Source: Terriglobia bacterium
Lineage (GTDB): Bacteria; Acidobacteriota; Terriglobia; JAIQFV01
DNA: 64,000 nt
Assembly (NCBI GenBank): GCA_020072965.1
Contig: JAIQFY010000020.1
Coordinates: 1 to 64,000, forward strand
Direction of reading: 5' to 3'
The translations under genes were made by a program, and so were the position numbers. Positions 44,037 to 52,040 of this stretch are shown in pieces (within the stretch, counting starts at the first letter, position 1; the number at the start of each line of letters is the position of its first letter). The notes beneath the pieces were generated by a model. The model was not told the DNA's origin. It did not search any database and was given only the letters and a program-made list of their open reading frames with translations.

Positions 44037-45257
44037 ATGACTTCCCGCTCTAAAAACTACACTCGAAGAGAATTCATGAGCAAACCCGTCGGTTACATCG
44101 CATCAGCCCGACTGCTGAGCATTGCCACGGATTTGTGCGGCAGCGAGGTGATGAAAGCGGAAAAATCTCCGCCAGCCTCGAAGCTGATTCAACGGCCGCT
44201 GGGGAAGACCGGCGTCTCTTTGCCGATCGTGAGCATGGGTGTTATGAATGCCGATGCCCCCGGGCTGATTGCACGCTCCTACGAGCTGGGGATCCGCCAC
44301 TTCGATACGGCGGCCGGATACCAGGGCGGGAGAAACGAAACAATGTTAGGTGACATGATCCGGCAACTCAAAGCACGGGACAAGGTTGTCATTGCGACCA
44401 AGGCAGGTGTGCACGGTCTGGGGCGACGCGATGCTGCGGAGATAAAAACCGACTTCCTGCGGACATTTGAAGGCAGCCTGAAGAGGCTGCAGATGGATTA
44501 CGTGGATATTTTATACGTCCATGGGGTCAGCACCAGCCGGGAGGTGGATGAAAAGGGAGTTCAAGACGCTCTGGCGCAACTGAAGAAGGAGAAAAAGGTC
44601 CGGTTTGCCGGAGTTTCCACGCATTCGGGCCAGACAGAAGTCCTGAACGCCTTGCTCCGCGGCGGCTTCTACGAAGTTGCCCTCGTGGCGTTCAATTACA
44701 CCATGTCGAGTAACAAGGAGCTGCTGGATGCGATGAAGCTCTGCGCCTCTAAGGGCGTGGGGCTCATCGCCATGAAGACCCAGGCGGGTGGGTCGAGAAG
44801 GCGTCGCGACGAGGCCTCGGCGAAACAGCCCATCAATCAAACGGCGGCACTCAAGTGGGTTCTGCAGAATGAGTACGTCACGACAGCGGTGCCGGGATAC
44901 ACCCAGTTCGATCAGATCGATGAGGACATGACGGTGGCTTCGAGCTTGGGGCTGACGGAGAAGGAACGGGATTTCCTTTCGAACAACACCTTGAAGGCGA
45001 GCCTGGAATTCTGCCAGCAATGTGGCGAGTGCGTAGGAACCTGTCCGAAGCGGGTGGAGATTCCCGCCCTGATGCGGACCCATATGTACGCATTCCAATA
45101 TGCGAATATGGACCAGGCTCGATTCACCCAGGCTGAGGTTCCGAAAGGCGCCGGCATTGATGTCTGCCGGTTATGCCCTGAGTGCAGTGCCTCCTGTGCG
45201 AATACTGTGAATATCCCCCGCAAGGTCGACGAATTAAAGACAGCTTGGCTTGTGTGA
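44037..45257 (+). CDS. aldo/keto reductase with C-terminal Fe-S domain
   Basis: A 406-residue protein. TRREFMSKPVGYIASAR resembles a twin-arginine signal, unusual for the family. Residues about 50-310 form an aldo/keto reductase barrel: LIQRPLGKTGVSLPIVSMG, then HFDTAAGY (catalytic Asp/Tyr region) and YVDILYVHGV. The C-terminal 85 residues carry CQQCGECVGTCPKRVEIP and CRLCPECSASCANTVNIP, two Cys-rich clusters. AGGAGG precedes the ATG. It closes the DUF6599/DUF362/NapH/NapG-like gene group and may be its terminal reductase. Substrate unknown. Confidence 0.87.
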   Translation: MTSRSKNYTRREFMSKPVGYIASARLLSIATDLCGSEVMKAEKSPPASKLIQRPLGKTGVSLPIVSMGVMNADAPGLIARSYELGIRHFDTAAGYQGGRNETMLGDMIRQLKARDKVVIATKAGVHGLGRRDAAEIKTDFLRTFEGSLKRLQMDYVDILYVHGVSTSREVDEKGVQDALAQLKKEKKVRFAGVSTHSGQTEVLNALLRGGFYEVALVAFNYTMSSNKELLDAMKLCASKGVGLIAMKTQAGGSRRRRDEASAKQPINQTAALKWVLQNEYVTTAVPGYTQFDQIDEDMTVASSLGLTEKERDFLSNNTLKASLEFCQQCGECVGTCPKRVEIPALMRTHMYAFQYANMDQARFTQAEVPKGAGIDVCRLCPECSASCANTVNIPRKVDELKTAWLV

Positions 45258-45369
45258 CGCGGCGGTTGTTATAGGACTAGCCTGCCGAGGCGGCCGTCGA
45301 ACGAGCCCAGTCATCCTCCTCCATCCCTTAACTTCGTACCATTCGTGACTGTCTCTGTTTATTGTGTTG

Positions 45370-45511
45370 AGATGATCTCGCATTTCCCGAACGGGCATCA
45401 CTTTCGGGTTGAGAAATATATGGTTTATTATAGCGCGTACACCGACGAGGCACAGAGTGATCAAGGCCGGAACGACCGTCTCTGCGCCTCAGCGGTGGTC
45501 AGAGTGATTCG
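45370..45511. pseudogene. decayed copy of the ABC ATPase gene end plus repeat
   Basis: The stretch gcatttcccgaacgggcatc (45375-45394) and following bases to about 45465 align, with scattered differences, to 39591-39675: the end of the ABC ATPase gene, the ATG region and the ccgagacgcagagtg repeat. Then ctctgcgcctcagcggtg is an imperfect inverted partner of caccgacgaggcacagag. It looks like a degraded duplicate of that junction, not a gene. Confidence 0.5.
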
Positions 45512-45529
45512 AAATTACAATAGGCTATC

Positions 45530-46138
45530 ATGGGAAAAAAACAAATAGAACCTCGGATGGCCCCGCACAAAGCGTTGACGATTCGCCCTCTGACTCCAAG
45601 TCGCTGGAAGGATCTTGAGTTGCTGTTCGGTCAGCGTGGGGCGTGCGGCGGGTGTTGGTGCATGTGGTGGCGGTTGAAGCGATCGCAATTCGTCGCACAA
45701 AAGGGAGAAGGGAATCGGCGGGCCTTCAGGAGAATCGTGGAGTCGGGCGAAGTCCCAGGCCTACTTGCCTACCTCGACAGAAGACCCATCGCCTGGTGCG
45801 CTCTTTCCCCTCGCGAGGAACTCCCGGTGCTGGAGCGGTCGCGCATCCTCCAGCCTGTGGATGATCAGCCCACGTGGTCAGTGGTCTGCTTTTTTGTATC
45901 CAAACCATTCCGGCGTCAGGGGATCACGACCGAACTGCTGAAGGCCGCCGTGGATTATGCCCGGAAGCGTGGGGCCCGGATAGTCGAGGGATATCCGGTG
46001 GAGACCCGAACAGGGCGCCTGCCGGATCCCTTCGTTTATACAGGGCTACCCTCGGCATTTCAGAAAGCCGGGTTTGTCGAGGCCCTGCGCCGGTCACCTA
46101 CCCGTCCCATCATGCGATACGCGATCGACAAAGGTTGA
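45530..46138 (+). CDS. GNAT-family N-acetyltransferase
   Basis: A 202-residue enzyme. The acetyl-CoA binding segment is VVCFFVSKPFRRQGITTELL (motif A, R/Q-x-x-G-x-G/T form) at about residues 122-141. An unusual Cys/Trp-rich stretch, GACGGCWCMWWR, lies near residues 37-48 and is shared by a subgroup of bacterial GNAT proteins. PSAFQKAGFVEALRR is the usual C-terminal region. Substrate unknown. Alone between repeat-rich gaps. Confidence 0.85.
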   Translation: MGKKQIEPRMAPHKALTIRPLTPSRWKDLELLFGQRGACGGCWCMWWRLKRSQFVAQKGEGNRRAFRRIVESGEVPGLLAYLDRRPIAWCALSPREELPVLERSRILQPVDDQPTWSVVCFFVSKPFRRQGITTELLKAAVDYARKRGARIVEGYPVETRTGRLPDPFVYTGLPSAFQKAGFVEALRRSPTRPIMRYAIDKG

Positions 46139-46976
46139 GATCGGCGGAGGATGGGTGGCGCACACACGCGTTCTTGGCGTGTGTGCGATTCCTCTTTTCT
46201 GGTAAATAATTGGCATGAGTCACTCATGTTAAAACTAACTTACCTTCATGTACCCGGTTCCTTTGAATCTGCGGAGACATCGTTCTGAACTCGGATTGGA
46301 ACTCTATTCCCTCAGATAACTCGCACACATCGCACAAAACGCGATGTATGCGCCACCCGGCGGCTGCGGACTGGGCTCCCCTGAGTTGGCCCTCACGAGA
46401 TTTAATATAACTCCGTGTTTGAGTGAACCCCTTCAGGGTAGTCCATGAGCGCACTGAAAATCTCGAACCCAGGGTTGCCCCAGGGGCAACCCTGGGCTAT
46501 TGAAGGCTTCCCCTTCGGGGAAGCGGATCAATCCACAACTCTATTTCTTAAGTACGCGACATTCAGATCGGTTGAACCTCTTGATCGTCTCGCTGATGCG
46601 CTCCCGCCGCGAGAACCAGAAACGAACACGGTGTCATGCCTGGGCCCGAATTCTGGCATCCCTGTTCATTGCGGGACTCACGGCATCGAATGGCAGCTAC
46701 CCCATCCGGTAGGACACGGCTCCCGGCCCGATGGAACAAGACATTTCATTTCGATGGGTATTTTGTTGTAGAATACGGGCTTGTCTGGGAATGGGGTTTT
46801 ATCTAAGGCATTCCCTGGGGTGGCTGGCCTCTATAGCCTGCAGATCCACGAGCTCATTGAATCTTTGAGCCTCACATATCCCGAGCGGTCCTCAAGGCCC
46901 CCCTGCGAGTGGTCGGGCGAGGAACCGGCATTCCGCTGAACGCCAATTTCCGAATGTTATGTGAAGGAGAGGCAAC
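46139..46976. other. 838-bp intergenic gap with palindromes
   Basis: No convincing gene. It holds the hairpins CCCAGGGTTGCC/GGCAACCCTGGG (46468-46496) and GCTTCCCC-TTC-GGGGAAGC (46506-46524), a REP-like pair related to those at 55.0-55.4 kb. An open frame at 46445-46771 runs across these and is rejected. Confidence 0.5.
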
Positions 46977-49900
46977 GTGTCGATCCCGACGCGAGGATAT
47001 GGCGATCTTCTAAGGAATCGCGGATTCACATCGCTGTTGGCAGCGCAGGCGCTGGGCGTTTTCAATGACAGCGCCTTCAAAACCACGCTGACCCTCTACA
47101 TCATCTCGAAAACCATCTCGACGACTCGGGTGAGCTTAATTCTCACCACGTGCGGAATTCTCTTCGTCCTGCCGTATCTCCTTTTTTCCTCTTATGCAGG
47201 CCAGTTATCGGACCTGTGGAGCAAGCGGCGCATGATCATCACCATGAAGCTGAGCGAAACGGCGGTGATGATTTTTGGGACGCTGGCGATGTTTTCCGGA
47301 AACATCCTGGCCATGTTTGTGATGCTGTTTCTCATGGGGACGGTCAGTGCCTTTGTTTCCCCGGCACGCGAGGGCATTTTGCCGGAGATGCTGCCGGACG
47401 AGAATCTTTCGCGCGCCAACGGCCTCCTCCAACTCACCATTTACGCGATGTTATTTGTCGGGCCACTGACCGCCGGGGTCCTGCTGCCATTCTTCCCGGA
47501 GCGGCCCTACATCACCGCGGCTTTTCTGGTTGCAGTGGCCCTGGCCGGATTTGCCTTCAGTCTGCGAATCGACCGTGTTCCCCCCAGCGGCTACCGGGAG
47601 CGATTTCGGTGGAACATTGCGGGCGAGTTCTGGCGCGCCTTGACTGAAATCCGAACGACGCGGGCCCTTCTGCTGACGGTCCTGGGAATCGCTTATTTCT
47701 GGTTGTTAGGCGCCGCCTATACGCTCGGCGTCATGATTTATGGCCGGGGGCAGTTGCACCTGGGAAACCACTCGCTGAGTGTCCTGAATGGATGCATTTG
47801 CCTGAGCATTGGGGCCGGCGCCATCCTGGCGGGAATTCTCTCCAAGGATAAAGTCGAACAAGGACTCGTTCCGATCGGTTCCATCGGCATGGCCATTTTT
47901 GGGCTCGATTTGTTTGTCGCCCGGCACTCTTACTGGCACACCCTGATTGGTGTGTGTCTTTTAGGGGTCTTTGGCGGCGTCTACCTGGTCCCGCTCAAAG
48001 CGTTTCTTCAACAACGCGCTGGCGTGAAGTCCAAGGGCCGGACCGTTGCAGCTTCTTATATTCTGGCTTATGCCGGGGTCTTCCTGGGGTGGGCCCTGTT
48101 GGGGCTGCTTTCAGGTCCTTTGAAGCTTGGGCCCAATCAGGTCATGCTCGTGATGGCCGCGGCGTCGGTCGGAGTCACCGTCTATGTCCTGACGCTTCTT
48201 CCGGATTTCATGATCCGGCTTGTCCTTTGGCTTCTCACGAACACCCTGTATCGAATTCAAGTTCGTGGCGCTGAGAACCTCCCGAAACGCGGGCCTGCCG
48301 TCCTCGTCTGCAATCATATCTCTTTCGTGGATCCGTACTTGATTGCAGCGTGTACTCAGCGCTTTATCCGATTCATGATTTACCGGCGCTTTTACAATAT
48401 CCCGGGGATTCACTGGTTCACGAAATTGATGGGCGCCATTCCCATTTCGGAGAAGGATCCGCCCCGGCTGATGGTAAAGTCCCTCCACGAGGCGCAGCAG
48501 CGACTGCGGGAAGGCCGTCTTGTCTGCCTCTTTGCCGAGGGGGCGACGACGCGCACCGGGAATTTGCTTCGCTTCCGCCGCGGGTTTGAGCACATTATGC
48601 ACGGGATGTCGGTGCCCATCATCCCAATCCATATCGACCGCGTGTGGGGCAGCCCGTTCAGCTACGACCGGGGTCGCATCTTCTTCAGGATGCCGAAACG
48701 TTTTCCCTATCCGGTGACTGTCAGTTTTGGGGCCCCCCTTCCTCCCGAGTCCAAAGTGTTTGAGGTGCGTCAGGCGGTCATGAGGCTGAGCGCCGAAGCC
48801 TTCGCTCAACGGGCAGCCACACAGCGTCCGTTGCAGGAGCTGTTGATCGACTCCGCCCGCCGGCACTGGCGTCGTTTTGCCATGGCAGATTCCTTCGGAC
48901 GGGAAATCAACTTCGGGAAGATCCTCGTGGGGGCGATGGTTTTTCGCCGCGTGATCCGCGAGCGGTGTCCGGATGAAAAAATGATCGGGATCCTCCTCCC
49001 GCCCTCGGTGCCGACCGCGTTACTGAATCTGGGCCTCAGTTTGGAAGGCCGGATTCCGGTGAACTTGAATTATACGAGCTCCCAGGACTCAATTTCCGTT
49101 GCCATTGAGCGTTGCCAGATCAAGACCATTTTTACCTCCGAGAAACTGCTGGAACGATTCAACATGGAAAAGCGCCCCGGCATGGTGATGTTGGAAGAGG
49201 TCGCCGAATCGATCACCAAGGGAACTAAGCTGCTCCACCTGATCGCGGCGCGCCTCCTGCCCCGATTCGTGTTGCATCGGTGGCTGGTGCCGAAGGATGT
49301 GAAACTGGATTCCCTGGCTACTGTGATCTTCTCGAGTGGCAGCACCGGCAGGCCCAAAGGAGTCATGCTCAGCCATCGCAACATTGTGGCCAACCTGGAG
49401 GGCATCCAACAGGCCATCAGCGTGGATGGGCGGGACCGCCTGCTCGGCATCCTCCCTTTCTTCCATGTGTTCGGTTTTACCGTCTCCCTGTGGCTGCCGG
49501 CGCTCTCAGGCTTTGGGGTGATCTACCATGCCAATCCGTTGGAGGCGAAGACGATCGGTGAGTTGTGTAAGAAGTACGGGGTCACGATCATGATCGCGAC
49601 ACCGACGTTCTGTTGGGAGTACGTGCGACGATGCCCTTCTGATGTGTTCAAAACCATGCGACTGGCCATCGTGGGGGCCGAAAAAATGAAACCGGAACTT
49701 GCCCGGGCATTCAAGGAGAAGTTTGGCGTGGAGTTGTACGAAGGATACGGATGCACCGAGCTTTCACCCGTCGTGGCCGTGGGAACCGCCGGCTACACCA
49801 GCCGCGAGGAACGCCAGATCGGCTACAAGCCGGGGACGATCGGACATCCTATCCCCGGCGTCGCTGTGCGCATCGTGAATCCGGAGACATGGGAGGATCT

Positions 49901-50414
49901 TGGCCCGGGTGTGGAAGGCATGTTGATGGTGAAGAGCCCCAGCGTGATGCTGGGATATCTTGACGACCCGGAACTGACGCGTCAGGTGATCCGCGAGGAC
50001 GGGTGGTACATCACCGGTGACATTGCGCGGATGGATTACGACGGATTTGTGACTATCACGGATCGTCTCTCCCGGTTTTCAAAAATTGGGGGTGAAATGG
50101 TTCCGCACATTCAAGTCGAAGACGCCCTTCAGAAAGCCCTGGGGACGCATGAACCGAAGGTCGCTGTTACGTCCGTCCCCGATGAGTACAAGGGCGAAAA
50201 ACTGGTGGTCCTCCACACGGACCTCGAAATGCCGGTTGAGGAGTTGCTGAAACGATTGCGTGATCAGAATCTGCCGCGATTGTGGGCCCCCCGGCGTGAG
50301 AATTTCTTCCACGTCGAAGCCCTCCCGGTGCTCGGGAGCGGCAAACTTGATCTCCATCACCTCAAGGAAACGGCCAAGAAACTTTCCCTCCCCGTCACCA
50401 CCCCGCAAAGTTAA
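46977..50414 (+). CDS. fused LplT-like transporter, PlsC-like acyltransferase and acyl-ACP synthetase
   Basis: An 1145-residue three-part protein. Residues 1-420 form an MFS transporter like LplT (lysophospholipid import), about 430-620 a PlsC/LPLAT acyltransferase with H447-x4-D452 in NHISFVDP and FAEGATTRTG, and about 640-1140 an AMP-binding acyl-ACP synthetase with SSGSTGRPKG near 786 and GYGCTELSP. In E. coli the same functions sit in lplT and aas. The fusion would take up lysophospholipids and re-acylate them at the inner membrane. GTG start after AAGGAGAGG. Its MFS-PlsC-AMP order is known in other bacteria. Confidence 0.9.
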   Translation: MSIPTRGYGDLLRNRGFTSLLAAQALGVFNDSAFKTTLTLYIISKTISTTRVSLILTTCGILFVLPYLLFSSYAGQLSDLWSKRRMIITMKLSETAVMIFGTLAMFSGNILAMFVMLFLMGTVSAFVSPAREGILPEMLPDENLSRANGLLQLTIYAMLFVGPLTAGVLLPFFPERPYITAAFLVAVALAGFAFSLRIDRVPPSGYRERFRWNIAGEFWRALTEIRTTRALLLTVLGIAYFWLLGAAYTLGVMIYGRGQLHLGNHSLSVLNGCICLSIGAGAILAGILSKDKVEQGLVPIGSIGMAIFGLDLFVARHSYWHTLIGVCLLGVFGGVYLVPLKAFLQQRAGVKSKGRTVAASYILAYAGVFLGWALLGLLSGPLKLGPNQVMLVMAAASVGVTVYVLTLLPDFMIRLVLWLLTNTLYRIQVRGAENLPKRGPAVLVCNHISFVDPYLIAACTQRFIRFMIYRRFYNIPGIHWFTKLMGAIPISEKDPPRLMVKSLHEAQQRLREGRLVCLFAEGATTRTGNLLRFRRGFEHIMHGMSVPIIPIHIDRVWGSPFSYDRGRIFFRMPKRFPYPVTVSFGAPLPPESKVFEVRQAVMRLSAEAFAQRAATQRPLQELLIDSARRHWRRFAMADSFGREINFGKILVGAMVFRRVIRERCPDEKMIGILLPPSVPTALLNLGLSLEGRIPVNLNYTSSQDSISVAIERCQIKTIFTSEKLLERFNMEKRPGMVMLEEVAESITKGTKLLHLIAARLLPRFVLHRWLVPKDVKLDSLATVIFSSGSTGRPKGVMLSHRNIVANLEGIQQAISVDGRDRLLGILPFFHVFGFTVSLWLPALSGFGVIYHANPLEAKTIGELCKKYGVTIMIATPTFCWEYVRRCPSDVFKTMRLAIVGAEKMKPELARAFKEKFGVELYEGYGCTELSPVVAVGTAGYTSREERQIGYKPGTIGHPIPGVAVRIVNPETWEDLGPGVEGMLMVKSPSVMLGYLDDPELTRQVIREDGWYITGDIARMDYDGFVTITDRLSRFSKIGGEMVPHIQVEDALQKALGTHEPKVAVTSVPDEYKGEKLVVLHTDLEMPVEELLKRLRDQNLPRLWAPRRENFFHVEALPVLGSGKLDLHHLKETAKKLSLPVTTPQS

Positions 50415-50489
50415 GCTTTGGCGTTAGCATAGGGAATTTGGACGCCGACAAACACGGACGACACGGAGCAGCAATAGTCAGGATCCGTT

Positions 50490-50978
50490 TCATGCATCGC
50501 CTTGCCGGTGCGATTCATTTTCGGGGGGTGTCTTGCTGTGCGGCGCCCACAGTGCGGGTTGAAAGACGAATTGATCGCTCACGATGAAATTGAGGAGCGA
50601 ACACGAAGCAATGGAGAGCATGTTGCCGATGAGGTAGGGCAGGTGGGCCCATCCCACGAACACCCGCATAAAGAGGAGATTTCCGAGAATCGAGATGGCC
50701 CCGGTCGTGCCATTGAAACGGAGAAGCCTCCAGAAAACGCCACTGCGGTTCAAACGCGTCCGGTCCACCCACGTCCAGCGCTCGTGCCAAATGAAGTTAT
50801 GCAGAACAGCGGTTTCAACCGCCAGCGCCGTTGCCACCAGGTAGTTTAGTTTCAAGCCGCTGTCAAAGATGACGAGCGCCGTCAATTGCACGACGATGCC
50901 CATGGCGCCCACAGCATTGAATTTCAACCAATGCCGCATCGTCCCACGCCAGCCCTTTACCCCGTCTTGTCGCGTCAC
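50490..50978 (-). CDS. GtrA-family membrane protein
   Basis: A 162-residue protein with four helices. FNAVGAMGIVVQLTALVIFD and TAVLHNFIWHERWTW, then FNGTTGAISILGNLLFMRVF, are GtrA-like (flippase or accessory protein for polyprenyl-linked sugars). The start overlaps the stop of the CDP-alcohol phosphatidyltransferase gene by 4 bp, so the two are translationally coupled and likely act on the same lipid. Confidence 0.85.
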   Translation of the reverse strand: MTRQDGVKGWRGTMRHWLKFNAVGAMGIVVQLTALVIFDSGLKLNYLVATALAVETAVLHNFIWHERWTWVDRTRLNRSGVFWRLLRFNGTTGAISILGNLLFMRVFVGWAHLPYLIGNMLSIASCSLLNFIVSDQFVFQPALWAPHSKTPPENESHRQGDA

Positions 50979-51655
50979 GGAAGCGGCTCCGCGCGATAGA
51001 GCGTTCGGGTGTTCCGGATGACTCCCGCGATCATCATGACGACGATTCCGATGATACCCACCACCCCTCCGACATCGAATAACGGATAGCGCCGGCCGAA
51101 GACCGTTGCCATGGGGTGAGACAACAAAACGACATTGCCTACGGCCAGAAGAATTCTGAGCTCGGTGGGGCCAAGTTTCCAGTGGGAGAGGTGGAATACG
51201 CCGACCGTGTAGGCGGCAAGATACACTTCGATTGAAATCCCATAGAAGGCGATCAACAGCCCCATGGCGACCTTCCAGTGCATATATCCTGAAAGGGCGA
51301 GTCCGGTCAACAGGAAGAAGGCCCCGAAGGTGTCAACAACATGGTCGACGTAAAAACCGTAACGGGGTCGCTGCTGGTTTCGGACCCGCGCCAGGGTGCC
51401 ATCGAGGCTGTCTCCAAACCAGTTGACTCCGAGCCAGAAAATCGCCAGTAACAACGCATAACGGTTCCATCGCGCCAGCCAGTAGGATGCCCCCGTAAAC
51501 AACATCCCAAGAGAGCCCAGGATCGTCAGGTGGTCGGAATTGACCCATCGAGGCATACGGTGGGCCAGCCAGACGAGGCATCTTTTTTCCAGGGTGGCGA
51601 CAATGCTGAGTTGAGCCCGGGTCGCATCGCTAAAAGCGGGTTTTTCTTTGTCCAC
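50975..51655 (-). CDS. CDP-alcohol phosphatidyltransferase family protein
   Basis: A 226-residue, six-helix membrane enzyme. The full catalytic motif is visible: GDSLDGTLARVRN followed by GFYVDHVVD (D-x2-D-G-x2-A-R...G-x3-D-x3-D). It would join a CDP-activated lipid and an alcohol to make a phospholipid or related lipid. The alcohol is unknown. Upstream of gtrA in a two-gene operon, opposite the LplT-PlsC-acyl-ACP synthetase gene. Confidence 0.88.
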   Translation of the reverse strand: MDKEKPAFSDATRAQLSIVATLEKRCLVWLAHRMPRWVNSDHLTILGSLGMLFTGASYWLARWNRYALLLAIFWLGVNWFGDSLDGTLARVRNQQRPRYGFYVDHVVDTFGAFFLLTGLALSGYMHWKVAMGLLIAFYGISIEVYLAAYTVGVFHLSHWKLGPTELRILLAVGNVVLLSHPMATVFGRRYPLFDVGGVVGIIGIVVMMIAGVIRNTRTLYRAEPLP

Positions 51656-52040
51656 GTCAGGAGGGTCCTTTTTGAAATTTGGGTAGGAGTGACATTCGAA
51701 ATGAGCTTATTCGAGTGGCAGGGAGAAATCAAGGAGAGAAGCAGGGAACCTTCTGCTGCTGCCAGTCCCGCTCGACCCTCCTCTGGCAATAGCTGAGATC
51801 AAACCTTGCAGCCGTTGTCGGATTCTGCACCCGGAGGTTCGATCCTCGCGCCGCCGTTTGTACTTTGGGATTAAGGTTTAGAGATGATTCTGGGAGGGTG
51901 CCAAGGGATGTCCGGATTGACTTCGTCTCCATCAATCTATAGAATCGGCAAAGTCTCAAGCATAATTTCGAGGCAAATAAGACTGGAGCGGACCTGAGAT
52001 CACCTGGCCCGTTGGGTAAGGCGACCCTGGATCCGGACAG
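51656..52040. other. divergent promoter region
   Basis: About 385 bp between the minus-strand lipid genes and the SpoIIE-type phosphatase gene. The right part holds the promoter given separately. No gene seen. Confidence 0.5.
51917..51945 (+). promoter_or_regulatory. sigma-70 promoter of the SpoIIE-type phosphatase gene
   Basis: TTGACT (51917-51922), 17-bp spacer, TAGAAT (51940-51945), about 90 nt before the start codon. Confidence 0.55.

Noticed and set aside
46445-46771. 108-codon open frame
   Set aside because: Runs through two REP-like hairpins and has no recognisable protein or ribosome binding site.
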